Source: Alphaproteobacteria bacterium
GTDB lineage: Bacteria > Pseudomonadota > Alphaproteobacteria > Micavibrionales > UBA2020
NCBI GenBank assembly: GCA_016794125.1
Contig: JAEUKT010000004.1
Location: forward strand, 62,001-126,000
Direction of reading: 5' to 3'
Length of the DNA: 64,000 bases
Shown: in pieces, positions 57,101-64,000 of the stretch
Position numbering within the stretch: the first letter of the stretch is position 1
How the letters are laid out: each line of letters opens with the position of its first letter
The notes under the pieces: generated by a model
Databases searched by the model: none
What the model was told of the DNA's origin: nothing
The model's input: the letters and a program-made list of their open reading frames with translations, nothing else
Translations under genes and position numbers: made by a program

Positions 57101-58318
57101 TGGAACGTGCGCAACCTGATCAAGTCGGACGACGACCTGACCAACCTGCGCAACGCGAACAGCGTCGCGTCGCGCGCCGCCGCGATGGGCGTGCGCAACG
57201 AACTGCTGACGGACAGCAAGCTTGCCCGCAAGCAGTCCGATATGCAGCTTGCACGTTCCCGCATGACGCCGGAAGAACGCGAACGCATGTCTAATATGTC
57301 GCCGCGCGACCAGGACCGCTTCCTGCAGCACAAATTCCTTGAACAGGAGAACAAGAACTATAAACGCTTCGGCTTCGAACGCGGCATCGGCTACAGCCTT
57401 GTCACCGACGGCAAGGCGGGCTTCAAGTCGACCAACAGCCTTGCCGGCCTGAACTTCCATGCCAGCATGAACCCCCGCAACTGGTTCTCCCGCAACGCGG
57501 GCGGCCAGCAGATCGGCGGCATAGGCTTCCATGTGGGCGACAAGCTTGCAGGCCACGGCCAGCGCGGCCACCGCGACAATGACCAGGGCTTCCGCGAGTT
57601 GGACGGCCCGTCGGTCGGCCGCGGCCAGCTGGCAGGCGCCTCCATCTCCGACAGCGCGCTGGACGGCGCTCTTGCGGGCGGCGGCGGTTCGGGCATGGAC
57701 CTGATGAACGCGGAACAGATGGCAATCGTGCGCCAGAAAATCGAACGCCAGATGTCGGGTGCCGATGCGGTGAACTATGTCGGTATGTCGGAGGCGGAAA
57801 AGGACAGCTTCGTCCGCCGCTATTACGAAACCGACCCCGAGCTGTTTGCGCCCGGCGTGGGCAAGTCGGGCACCGATGCGATGTTCGGCTACATGAAGGC
57901 GCAGGACGAGTTGAACCTGCTCAACAAGCTGGGCCTTGACGGCGCGGCGCTGGACGACGCAACGCGCGAGCCCAAGCGGACGATCGGCTACACCGAAGCG
58001 ATGTGGCAGGAGAAAAACGCCGGCTCCGACATCAACACGCAATGGGGCTTCATGACCCGCGACGAGAAAGCGGCTGTTGCCCTGGCGCATGGCAAGCTGG
58101 TGGAATCGCGCGACCGTATGGCGCAAAACGAAATGACCGCCGAACAGCGCATGGCCTGGAAAAACGCCGACATCGGCAAGCGCGAGGAGTTTTCGGACGC
58201 GAAATACGCCGAAAGCGTGCTGCGCGGGCTGGTCGCCAGAGGCACGGTAAGCGAAGGCAAGCTGAACGACCTGATCAAGGCGAACGAAGCGCTGGCCAGC
58301 AAGCTGTTCAAGATCTAA
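54158..58318 (+). CDS. DotA/TraY-family membrane protein, paralogue 3, with long C-terminal extension
   Basis: The largest of the array, 1386 residues. An added N-terminal stretch of about 44 residues precedes the shared FVFLPQFRMCFEGMSHLYP. The core again has GRHNMVWVPVRVLFALG, AEWGSNFG, a paired Cys-x10-Cys region, and the C-terminal FEAVVMVPVAALTHL and FNVFMRPILTVFGF. After the last helix comes a hydrophilic region of about 440 residues (from ~945), which is probably cytoplasmic and partly glycine-rich or helical. Its start shares the FL-x3-KF-x-EQ-x2-N motif with paralogue 4. The ATG at 54158 is preceded by CGGGG; an upstream GTG at 54128 would add ten residues and is not favoured. Monocistronic. 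Confidence 0.82.
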   Translation: MKRMVKPKLNQGIAAEEELKVNPYLARRIRDAMTNMRVPRIKAKSTAAFVFLPQFRMCFEGMSHLYPAFIRTMATMFAEVSLIPATHPALEADAITKKSYSFRKLLGEVWFRLKTNRATTYQWTMFGAVMMMIMAFTASLGAFFARIFLGVGAVAQAQIFEAFRHPGDPYLKGQGVTELDATAGTIAGSSGLFDLRVQGNGISTDYALMALDKVLRQGMASNPTGGALQNALGGLMQIYNSGMLVVACLMIGWMVISVIIDTAKTGTVGGGRHNMVWVPVRVLFALGIMFPLGSAGFSGGQYMVVKLAEWGSNFGTRGWATYVASVVGNQTLLSPYTVNNNTNVVTSISKIMVCQAAYNTYLQQRTGALDPDQVIEMKQDTMSGAPGTPQQSQLFITNRYSNNTANNICGAIKYATAATPDDRNQFLDWSTATPNTAMTASTSTATMPDNNYKNVGMATAVKGFRDAMRGALAADLVDTPTGVGAGSVINDARAFACQFVARRFSDGGGAGNPVADIPMCPGAAAAATDPDVSSHQNMLNTMQAAMMAAYTGGGRGALNNYIGTTPASPMMTEMSARGWAGMAMWYQDIANLNNVQYTAQEPMASVEPGSIWSGSGGAGWERCAGDANESGEQCKISGLEDKVFSVMNEYDRWWGVSGLAGAPGKTGQAATTANQELNPAVGSSIGSILSWIGNVSIGDNGILTVLTRFIFPRAAGVFLFKAVDLSATNTYPLAQLSDTGHSVLGIGALLWTGVSILQAVSTIDGAGFSLGKGLAFSALMGALASVGSMMILAGVVISFYLPALPFIRVAFSVLTWLTSVFEAVVMVPVAALTHLSTMGPGLMGNHGRTAWTLWFNVFMRPILTVFGFVAGMLCYSTFAVFFHTTFEQGAASVMSTHWYPMQILAKVAYSVIYLGTLYAAANTSFKLLDVFPNHLMRWLGEWGAKQDTALLDGRSNIGGGLGFAGATMIKNLEQAIPMSQGWNVRNLIKSDDDLTNLRNANSVASRAAAMGVRNELLTDSKLARKQSDMQLARSRMTPEERERMSNMSPRDQDRFLQHKFLEQENKNYKRFGFERGIGYSLVTDGKAGFKSTNSLAGLNFHASMNPRNWFSRNAGGQQIGGIGFHVGDKLAGHGQRGHRDNDQGFRELDGPSVGRGQLAGASISDSALDGALAGGGGSGMDLMNAEQMAIVRQKIERQMSGADAVNYVGMSEAEKDSFVRRYYETDPELFAPGVGKSGTDAMFGYMKAQDELNLLNKLGLDGAALDDATREPKRTIGYTEAMWQEKNAGSDINTQWGFMTRDEKAAVALAHGKLVESRDRMAQNEMTAEQRMAWKNADIGKREEFSDAKYAESVLRGLVARGTVSEGKLNDLIKANEALASKLFKI

Positions 58319-58347
58319 CGCACTGCTGACCACGGGTAACGATAACG

Positions 58348-58380
58348 CACCGCCGGGCATATGCCCGGCGGTGTCTTTTT
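58348..58380 (+). terminator. Terminator of DotA/TraY paralogue 3
   Basis: A perfect 26-bp palindrome, CACCGCCGGGCAT (58348-58360) and its inverse, followed by TCTTTTT. Confidence 0.9.
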
Positions 58381-58458
58381 CGGGGGCGGTGAGAGGCTCC
58401 GCCACGGTTAGGCTTTTGTTAACTATATGAGATTATTCGCCAATTCAGGCCGCTAAAA

Positions 58459-58531
58459 TTTTGCATAAATGTCCATAAATTTGACGGTTTTAAGAAAAAG
58501 GCGTATCATGAAAGAATAAGCCTGATTTAGG
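58459..58531 (+). promoter_or_regulatory. Conserved promoter cassette, copy 4
   Basis: TTGACG (58481-58486), 17-bp spacer, TATCAT (58504-58509). Upstream it shows a direct repeat, CATAAAT-N3-CATAAAT (10-bp period). Downstream AATAAGCCTGATTTAGG is retained. Confidence 0.85.
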
Positions 58532-58559
58532 TTCCGGTCTTTATTTGCAGGGCAAAACC

Positions 58560-61500
58560 ATGAGCGATTCCAAGCATAAGGGTTTAATTGCGGACGGTCT
58601 TCGCGCACTGGCGGAGCTGCGCAAGGACAGAAAGGCCGATGCCACCGTCGAGAGATTCGCAACCGGCGAGCGCACGAAGGTCCGCAGCCGGTTGACCGAC
58701 GTTCAAAAAGCCGCCAGCCCCTATGCCGAAAAACGTGCGCTGGAGAAAAAAGAGATCGCGGAAGGCAAGCGCAAGCCGTTCCGCATCAAGGGTTCGGCCG
58801 TCGCCGCCTTCATGTTCCTGCCGCAGTTCAACCTGTGCTTCCGCGGCTTTGCGCATATTTACCCGGTGTTCATGCGCATCATGGCGCAGGTGCTGGTGCA
58901 GGCATCTCTGCTGCCCGCTGACCATCCCGCCGTCAATTACGGTGCGGAAGGCGTGCCCAACACCAAATTCAGCAAGATGATGGGCGATGTCTGGTTCAAT
59001 CTGCGCACCACGCGCCGCACCGGCATGTACCAATACGGCATGTTCACCGTCGTGGTCATGATGATCGTCACCTTGACCGCCACCATCGGCACGTTCTTTG
59101 CCCGTATCTTCCTGGGTGTCGGCGAAGTCGCACAGGCGCAGCTGTTCTTCACCCACCCCGCCAACCCCTATGGCGGTGGTGCCGGACAGACGAATATCGG
59201 CAACGTCGGCGCGATCACGGCTGCGGGCGGGCTGTTCGACTCGCGCGTGGCGAACAACAACATCTCGACCGATTACGGCCTGATGGTGCTGGACAAGATC
59301 CTGCGCCAGGCTGCGGCCGACACCCCCAACGGCGGTGCGCTGCAAAACGCGCTGGCCGGCATGATGGGCGCTTACAACACAGGCGTCATCACCATCGCCT
59401 GCGTCATGATGCTGTGGATGATCGTTTCCATCGTTATCGACACTGCTAAAACCGGCGTGTTCGGCGGCGGCCGCCACAACATGGTCTGGGCGCCGATCCG
59501 CGTGATGTTCGCGCTGGGCCTGCTGTTCCCGCTGGGTTCCGGCTTCTCCTCCGGCCAGTATGCCGTGATGAAGCTTGCGGAATGGGGTTCCAACTTCGGC
59601 ACGCGCGCCTGGTCGCAATATGTGGCGGGCGTGGTGGGCGACCAGTCGCTGCTGGCGCCTTTTGCCGTCAATAACGCCACATCGCTTGTCAACAGCATCA
59701 GCAAAGTGATGGTCTGCCAGGTCGCGTTCAACACCTATTTGCAGCAGTCGCAGGGCGGCCTGCCCGCCGATCAGGTGATCCGCCGCGTGCAGGACGTGAC
59801 CCCGAACCTCGGCACGATCACGAACCGCTATACCAACAACACCGGCTCCAACGTCTGCGGCACGATCAGCTATTCGACCGCATCGACTTCCGACGACATG
59901 GACAAGTTCCTGAACTGGTCGGCGGCGGTGCCTTCGACCCCCATGTCGGCGTCTACCCCGATTGCTAGCGCCACCGATTACAACGCCGCGCCCAACTTCA
60001 CGATCGCGGCGCGCGCCTTCCGCAACGCGATGCGCGGTGCACTTGAACCCGCGATGCAGGACAGTGCGACCAGCGCGCTGGGTTCCGGCGGTACGGTCAT
60101 CGAAATGGCCCGCCGTTTCGCCTGCCGCTATGTCGCCCGCAAATTCCCCGACGGCGGCACCGGCACCAGCCCCGTTTCGGCGATCCCGCAATGCGATGCC
60201 GCAACGACGGCGCCGGCTGCGGCGGACCCAACCATGGCCGAACAGCAGGCGATGGCGAACCAGATGCAGACCGATATCATGGCCGCATATGACGGCCCCG
60301 GCAAAACCGCGCTGACGACCTATATCGGCGGCCCGATGGTCGCGCAGATGCAGGCACGCGGCTGGGCCGGCATGGGCATGTGGTATCAGGACATCACCAA
60401 CATGAACAGCCTGATGGCAGGTGCGCAGCAGCCGACCGCGACGGTTGAACCGGGTTCTGTCTGGATCGGCGCCGGCGGTTCAAGCTGGCTGCGCTGCATC
60501 GGATCGAAAATCATCGGTCGTTCCTGCCGCATCTCAGGTCTCGAGGAAAAAGTGCTCGGCGCGCTCGACGGCTACGACAAATGGTGGGCGAACTCGACCG
60601 CACCCGGCACCCCCGGCCGCACCCTGAACACGGCTGCCACGGGCGGCCGCGACATCAATACCGGCACCAGCGGCTCCCTCAAAAACCTGATGGCGGCGTT
60701 TAAAAACCTGTCGGGCGGCGACAACAACATTGCGGCCACGCTGGCGCGCTTCTTCGTGCCCAGCTATGGCGGCGCGTTCATCTTCCGCGCGGTGGATCTG
60801 GCCGCAACCGGCACCTATCCGCTGGCGCAGCTGGCCAATACCGGCCATAGCGTGCTGGGCACGGGCGCGCTGCTGTGGGGCGGCGTGACGCTGGTGCAGG
60901 CGGTGTCGACGCTGAAAGGTTTCGGCTTCTCGCTCGGTATCGGTGTGGCGGTTTCCTCGCTGCTCAACGCCTTTGCCACCATCGGCACGGCGATGATCGT
61001 GTCGGGCCTGATGATTTCCTTCTACCTGCCCGTGCTGCCGTTCCTGCGCGTCGCTTTCTCGGTCCTGACCTGGATGGTGTCGGTGTTCGAAGCGGTGGTG
61101 ATGGTGCCGGTCGCGGCGCTGGCGCACCTTGTTTCCACGGGTGACGGCCTGACGGCGGGGCAGCCGCAGCTGCGCACGGCGTGGATCATGTGGCTCAACG
61201 TGCTGATGCGCCCCGTGCTGACAGTCATGGGCTTCGTCGGCGGTATGCTGATCTATAACACCTTCGCGGTCTATTTCCACACGACCTTCAGCCAGGGTGC
61301 GTCGTCGGTCATTTCGTCGAACAACTACTTTATGGCGCTGGTTGCCAAGGTCTGTTATTCGGTGATTTACCTCGGTACGCTGTACACTGCGGCGAACACG
61401 TCGTTCAAGCTGCTCGACATCTTCCCGGAAAACCTGATCCGCTGGATGGGCGGCTCGCCGGATCGCAGCATCTCGTCGTCGCTGGGCCAAGGTCATGACG

Positions 61501-61856
61501 GCAACATGTACGCGGCAACGCGCGTCATCGGCCAGATGCAGCCGAAGGGCGATGTGGCGATCAAGGATGCGGATGCGCTGGCGCGCGAACGTCAGGAAAT
61601 CGCCAGCCGCGCCGACAACATGAAGTCGAACGCCAAGGACAAGGTGATGACCGAACAGGAACGCAAGCAGGCGGCAGTCGATCGCAGCAACACGATCGAC
61701 GGCCTGAGCGCGAAAGACAAGGCTGCCTTCAACAAGATGGACCCCGACAAGCAGGGCGATTTCCTGGCCGCCAAGTTCCAGGAACAGCAAAACGCCAAAT
61801 ATATCCGCATGCCGTGGGAAAAAGGCCTGACCGGCAAGCGCGGTTACCAGACTTAA
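58560..61856 (+). CDS. DotA/TraY-family membrane protein, paralogue 4
   Basis: A 1098-residue homologue with a basic N-terminal extension of about 80 residues before AAFMFLPQFNLCFRGFAHIYP. The core blocks are as in the other three: GRHNMVWAPIRVMFALG, AEWGSNFG, the Cys-x9-Cys pair CIGSKIIGRSC, FEAVVMVPVAALAHL and LNVLMRPVLTVMGF. The C-terminal region after the last helix is about 140 residues and hydrophilic. It includes DFLAAKFQEQQNAKYIR, clearly related to paralogue 3. The ATG at 58560 follows CAGGG; an upstream TTG five codons earlier is less likely. Monocistronic, with terminator at 61881. Confidence 0.82.
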   Translation: MSDSKHKGLIADGLRALAELRKDRKADATVERFATGERTKVRSRLTDVQKAASPYAEKRALEKKEIAEGKRKPFRIKGSAVAAFMFLPQFNLCFRGFAHIYPVFMRIMAQVLVQASLLPADHPAVNYGAEGVPNTKFSKMMGDVWFNLRTTRRTGMYQYGMFTVVVMMIVTLTATIGTFFARIFLGVGEVAQAQLFFTHPANPYGGGAGQTNIGNVGAITAAGGLFDSRVANNNISTDYGLMVLDKILRQAAADTPNGGALQNALAGMMGAYNTGVITIACVMMLWMIVSIVIDTAKTGVFGGGRHNMVWAPIRVMFALGLLFPLGSGFSSGQYAVMKLAEWGSNFGTRAWSQYVAGVVGDQSLLAPFAVNNATSLVNSISKVMVCQVAFNTYLQQSQGGLPADQVIRRVQDVTPNLGTITNRYTNNTGSNVCGTISYSTASTSDDMDKFLNWSAAVPSTPMSASTPIASATDYNAAPNFTIAARAFRNAMRGALEPAMQDSATSALGSGGTVIEMARRFACRYVARKFPDGGTGTSPVSAIPQCDAATTAPAAADPTMAEQQAMANQMQTDIMAAYDGPGKTALTTYIGGPMVAQMQARGWAGMGMWYQDITNMNSLMAGAQQPTATVEPGSVWIGAGGSSWLRCIGSKIIGRSCRISGLEEKVLGALDGYDKWWANSTAPGTPGRTLNTAATGGRDINTGTSGSLKNLMAAFKNLSGGDNNIAATLARFFVPSYGGAFIFRAVDLAATGTYPLAQLANTGHSVLGTGALLWGGVTLVQAVSTLKGFGFSLGIGVAVSSLLNAFATIGTAMIVSGLMISFYLPVLPFLRVAFSVLTWMVSVFEAVVMVPVAALAHLVSTGDGLTAGQPQLRTAWIMWLNVLMRPVLTVMGFVGGMLIYNTFAVYFHTTFSQGASSVISSNNYFMALVAKVCYSVIYLGTLYTAANTSFKLLDIFPENLIRWMGGSPDRSISSSLGQGHDGNMYAATRVIGQMQPKGDVAIKDADALARERQEIASRADNMKSNAKDKVMTEQERKQAAVDRSNTIDGLSAKDKAAFNKMDPDKQGDFLAAKFQEQQNAKYIRMPWEKGLTGKRGYQT

Positions 61857-61880
61857 GACAGCCTATACAGCGATACGATA

Positions 61881-61917
61881 AAAACCGCCGGGCCGAAAAC
61901 CCGGCGGTTTTCGTTTC
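61881..61917 (+). terminator. Terminator of DotA/TraY paralogue 4
   Basis: Stem AAAACCGCCGGG (61881-61892) / CCCGGCGGTTTT (61900-61911), followed by a short T-tract (TTTTCGTTT). Confidence 0.88.
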
Positions 61918-62036
61918 CGGTTCCCTAACAACGCCTGAAAATGTTGTTTTTCCGTGCCTTGCATCGGGTATCGCAGGGGGGTATAGTATGCGCTGCGGCA
62001 TCCGCAAGTAACTCGTTGGATTATCAGGAGATTTAA

Positions 62037-63896
62037 ATGGCGCGCACCGGTCTGTTCAAGGGTTTGGCAATCGCTTGCCTGCTGACGGTTTCCGGCATCG
62101 CCACAGCGCAGGAAACACCCGCGCCGGTCACCGCCGTGCCCGCCGTCGCCATGCATGGCGAACCGAAATACGCCGCCGGCTTCACCCATTTCGACTACAC
62201 CAACCCCGATGCCCCCAAGGGCGGCCAGATCCGCCTTGCCGCCGCAGGCACGTTCGACAGCCTGAACGCGTTTATCATCAAGGGCGTTCCCGCGCCCGGC
62301 CTTGGCATGATTTACCAGCCGCTGACCTCGAAATCCGATGACGAGGCCTTCACGCAATATGGCCAGATCGCCGAAAGCATCGAAATGCCCGAAGATCGAT
62401 CTTTCGTCGTCTTCAACCTGCGCAAGGAAGCGAAGTGGAGCGACGGCCAGCCGCTGACCGCCGATGATGTCGTGTTCACCTTCAACACGCTGATGAAAGA
62501 CGGCCATCCGTTCTATCGCGCCTATTACTCCAATGTGAAGGAGGCGAAGGCGGAAACGCCGACCCGCGTAAAATTCACCTTCAACATGGCGGGCAACCGC
62601 GAGCTGCCGCTGATCATGGGCGAAATGCAGGTGCTGCCCAAGCATTATTGGGAAGGAAAAAAATTCGACGCGACCACGCTGGAGGCACCGATCGGCTCCG
62701 GCCCCTATAAAATCAAGTCGGTCGATGCCGGCAAGCGCATCACCTATGAACGCGTCAAAAACTGGTGGGCGGAAAACCTGCCCGTGAACAAGGGGCAGTA
62801 TAACTTCGACACCATCGTCTATGACCTGTACCGCGACGAAACCGTGCTGCTGCAGGCGCTGTTCGCGGGCGAATACGATTTCCGCGCCGAAAACCAGGCC
62901 AAGGCGTGGAATTCCGAATACAACACCATCCCCGTGAAAGAGGGCTGGATCAAGAAGGACGAAATCCACCACAGCCTGCCATCCGGCATGCAGGGTTTCA
63001 TCTTTAACACGCGCAGGCCGATTTTTGCCGACGCGCTCACGCGCCGCGCGCTTGGCTACGCCTTCGATTTCGAATGGTCGAACAAGCAGTTCGCTTTCGG
63101 GTCTTACAAGCGCACCAACAGCTACTTCGACAATTCCGAACTCGCCGCAACCGGCCGCCCGCAAGGGCGCGAGCTGGAGATACTTGAAAAATACCGCGGC
63201 AAAATCCCGAACGAGATTTTTGTCGATGAATTCAAAAGCCCCGTGACCGACGGTTCCGGCGCTGATATGCGCGACAACCTGTCGATGGCAAAACGCCTGC
63301 TGGCCGAAGCGGGCTGGCGCATGGGGGCCGGCAAGGTGCTGCAGCGCGGCGCGCAGGTGATGAAATTTGAAATCCTGCTCTCCAGCCCGATGTTCGAACG
63401 CTGGGTCGGGCCGTTTGCCGCGAACCTGAAAAAACTGGGCGCGGTCGTGACCGTGCGCACCATCGACCCGACGCAGTACCAGAACCGCATGGACAGCTTT
63501 GATTTCGACATGACGGTCGGCACCTTCGGCCAGTCGCTGTCGCCCGGCAACGAACAGCGCGATTTCTGGGGCTCCGACAAGGTGAACGTCAAAGGCAGCC
63601 GCAACCTGATCGGCATCAAGGATCCCGTGGTCGATGAACTGATCGACATGATCATCACGGCAAAAGACCGCGAGGAATTGGTCGCCGCCACGCATGCGCT
63701 CGACCGCGTGCTGCTATGGAGCTATTACCTGATCCCGCATTGGCATATCGATTATTTCCGCATCGCCTATTGGGACAAATTCGGCCACCCCGACATCACG
63801 CCCAAATACGGCCTCGGCATTCCCGACAACTGGTGGTTCGACGCGAAAAAAGCCGCAACGATTGCGGAACGCCTGAAAACCCTGAAAAAAGAATAA
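62037..63896 (+). CDS. yejA: Peptide/microcin C-type ABC transporter substrate-binding protein
   Basis: A 619-residue periplasmic solute-binding protein of family 5 (YejA-like), the capture component of the Yej oligopeptide/microcin C importer. A signal peptide (LFKGLAIACLLTVSGIATAQ) is followed by MHGEPKYAAGFTHFDYTNPDAPKGG, typical for YejA. Later come AKWSDGQPLTADDVVFTFN and the conserved WSYYLIPHWHIDYFRIAYW near the end. AGGAG lies seven bases before the ATG. yejB begins 13 bp after its stop. Confidence 0.95.
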   Translation: MARTGLFKGLAIACLLTVSGIATAQETPAPVTAVPAVAMHGEPKYAAGFTHFDYTNPDAPKGGQIRLAAAGTFDSLNAFIIKGVPAPGLGMIYQPLTSKSDDEAFTQYGQIAESIEMPEDRSFVVFNLRKEAKWSDGQPLTADDVVFTFNTLMKDGHPFYRAYYSNVKEAKAETPTRVKFTFNMAGNRELPLIMGEMQVLPKHYWEGKKFDATTLEAPIGSGPYKIKSVDAGKRITYERVKNWWAENLPVNKGQYNFDTIVYDLYRDETVLLQALFAGEYDFRAENQAKAWNSEYNTIPVKEGWIKKDEIHHSLPSGMQGFIFNTRRPIFADALTRRALGYAFDFEWSNKQFAFGSYKRTNSYFDNSELAATGRPQGRELEILEKYRGKIPNEIFVDEFKSPVTDGSGADMRDNLSMAKRLLAEAGWRMGAGKVLQRGAQVMKFEILLSSPMFERWVGPFAANLKKLGAVVTVRTIDPTQYQNRMDSFDFDMTVGTFGQSLSPGNEQRDFWGSDKVNVKGSRNLIGIKDPVVDELIDMIITAKDREELVAATHALDRVLLWSYYLIPHWHIDYFRIAYWDKFGHPDITPKYGLGIPDNWWFDAKKAATIAERLKTLKKE

Positions 63897-63909
63897 GGGG
63901 CAGCATCAC

Positions 63910-64000
63910 TTGTTCGCCTATACGATCCGCCGCCTGCTTTTGATGATCCCGACGCTGTTCGGCATCCTGCTGCTCAATTTCCTGATTGTGCAAATGGCGC
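63910..64000 (+). CDS. yejB: ABC transporter permease YejB (partial, N-terminus)
   Basis: The first 30 codons of a permease start at a TTG and read FAYTIRRLLLMIPTLFGILL, continuing as a first transmembrane helix (LLNFLIVQMA). This is the standard start of YejB, the inner-membrane permease that partners YejA. The frame runs off the window edge, so only the N-terminus is seen. A GGGG motif lies ahead of the start. Confidence 0.8.
   Translation, partial: MFAYTIRRLLLMIPTLFGILLLNFLIVQMA

Noticed and set aside
47719..58521. Three-codon mini-ORF (ATG-AAA/GAT-GAA-TAA) conserved in each promoter cassette
   Set aside because: The ATG overlaps the last base of the -10 box, so it lies before the expected transcript start and cannot be translated as a leader peptide.
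47774..61856. Interpretation of the four giant proteins as adhesins or phage tail proteins
   Set aside because: Multiple membrane helices and the DotA-type C-terminal motif do not fit either class.

Overview
The window is chromosomal DNA of high G+C content that reads as an alphaproteobacterium. The evidence is the aa3 oxidase operon order ctaC-ctaD-ctaB-small ORF-ctaG-ctaE, an HdaA-type DnaA relative beside a DUF2066 protein, a separate aa3 subunit IV peptide, the rpmH-rnpA-yidD-yidC-engB block, ETF-ubiquinone oxidoreductase and YejA/YejB. No genus can be named from sequence alone. Free-living, aerobic, possibly epibiotic or predatory lineages (Micavibrio-like) would fit, but that is inference. 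Genes are tightly packed, many with ATGA-type overlaps.

Layout. 1-11.9 kb: lipase-like hydrolase, ETF-QO, a uracil-DNA glycosylase-like protein without Fe-S cysteines, a lytic transglycosylase, hisN, alaS, ndk and an EF-hand protein. 11.9-18.5 kb: a large hybrid histidine kinase, a 43-residue aa3 oxidase subunit IV, DUF2066, hdaA and a low-G+C membrane protein. 18.6-28.9 kb: mostly accessory or unknown genes (lipoprotein, two uncharacterised proteins, DUF465, pfkA, PH-domain protein, carboxylesterase, tandem ankyrin-like paralogues, NTF2-like protein, Tat-exported DUF882 protein, membrane hydrolase). 29-32.6 kb: tRNA-Arg(CCG) and the ribosomal protein L34 / RNase P / membrane insertase block. 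32.6-34 kb: a small unknown gene and a VWA protein, each with a strong promoter. 34.2-41.4 kb: the cytochrome c oxidase operon and assembly factors, interrupted by two genes on the opposite strand. 41.4-47.6 kb: M32 carboxypeptidase, thrC, pyrD, a degenerate EAL protein and a HAD phosphatase.

47.6-61.9 kb is the standout. Four consecutive giant membrane proteins (1012, 966, 1386 and 1098 residues) are all recognisable as DotA/TraY-family proteins, the polytopic inner-membrane component of type IVB (Dot/Icm, IncI) secretion and conjugation systems. Each is a single-gene unit with its own terminator, and each is preceded by a nearly identical promoter cassette of about 75 bp (TTGACG, an almost invariant 17-bp spacer, TATCAT or TAGAAT, plus conserved upstream and initially transcribed segments). 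The spacer and flanks are conserved although the surrounding DNA and much of the coding sequence have diverged. This points to one shared regulator driving a paralogous set. No other T4SS component is visible in the window.

62 kb to the end: yejA and the first codons of yejB, a peptide/microcin C-type ABC importer.

Several palindromic intergenic repeats of the kind common in alphaproteobacterial genomes are scattered through the first 21 kb. I saw no CRISPR array, insertion sequence, prophage or origin.
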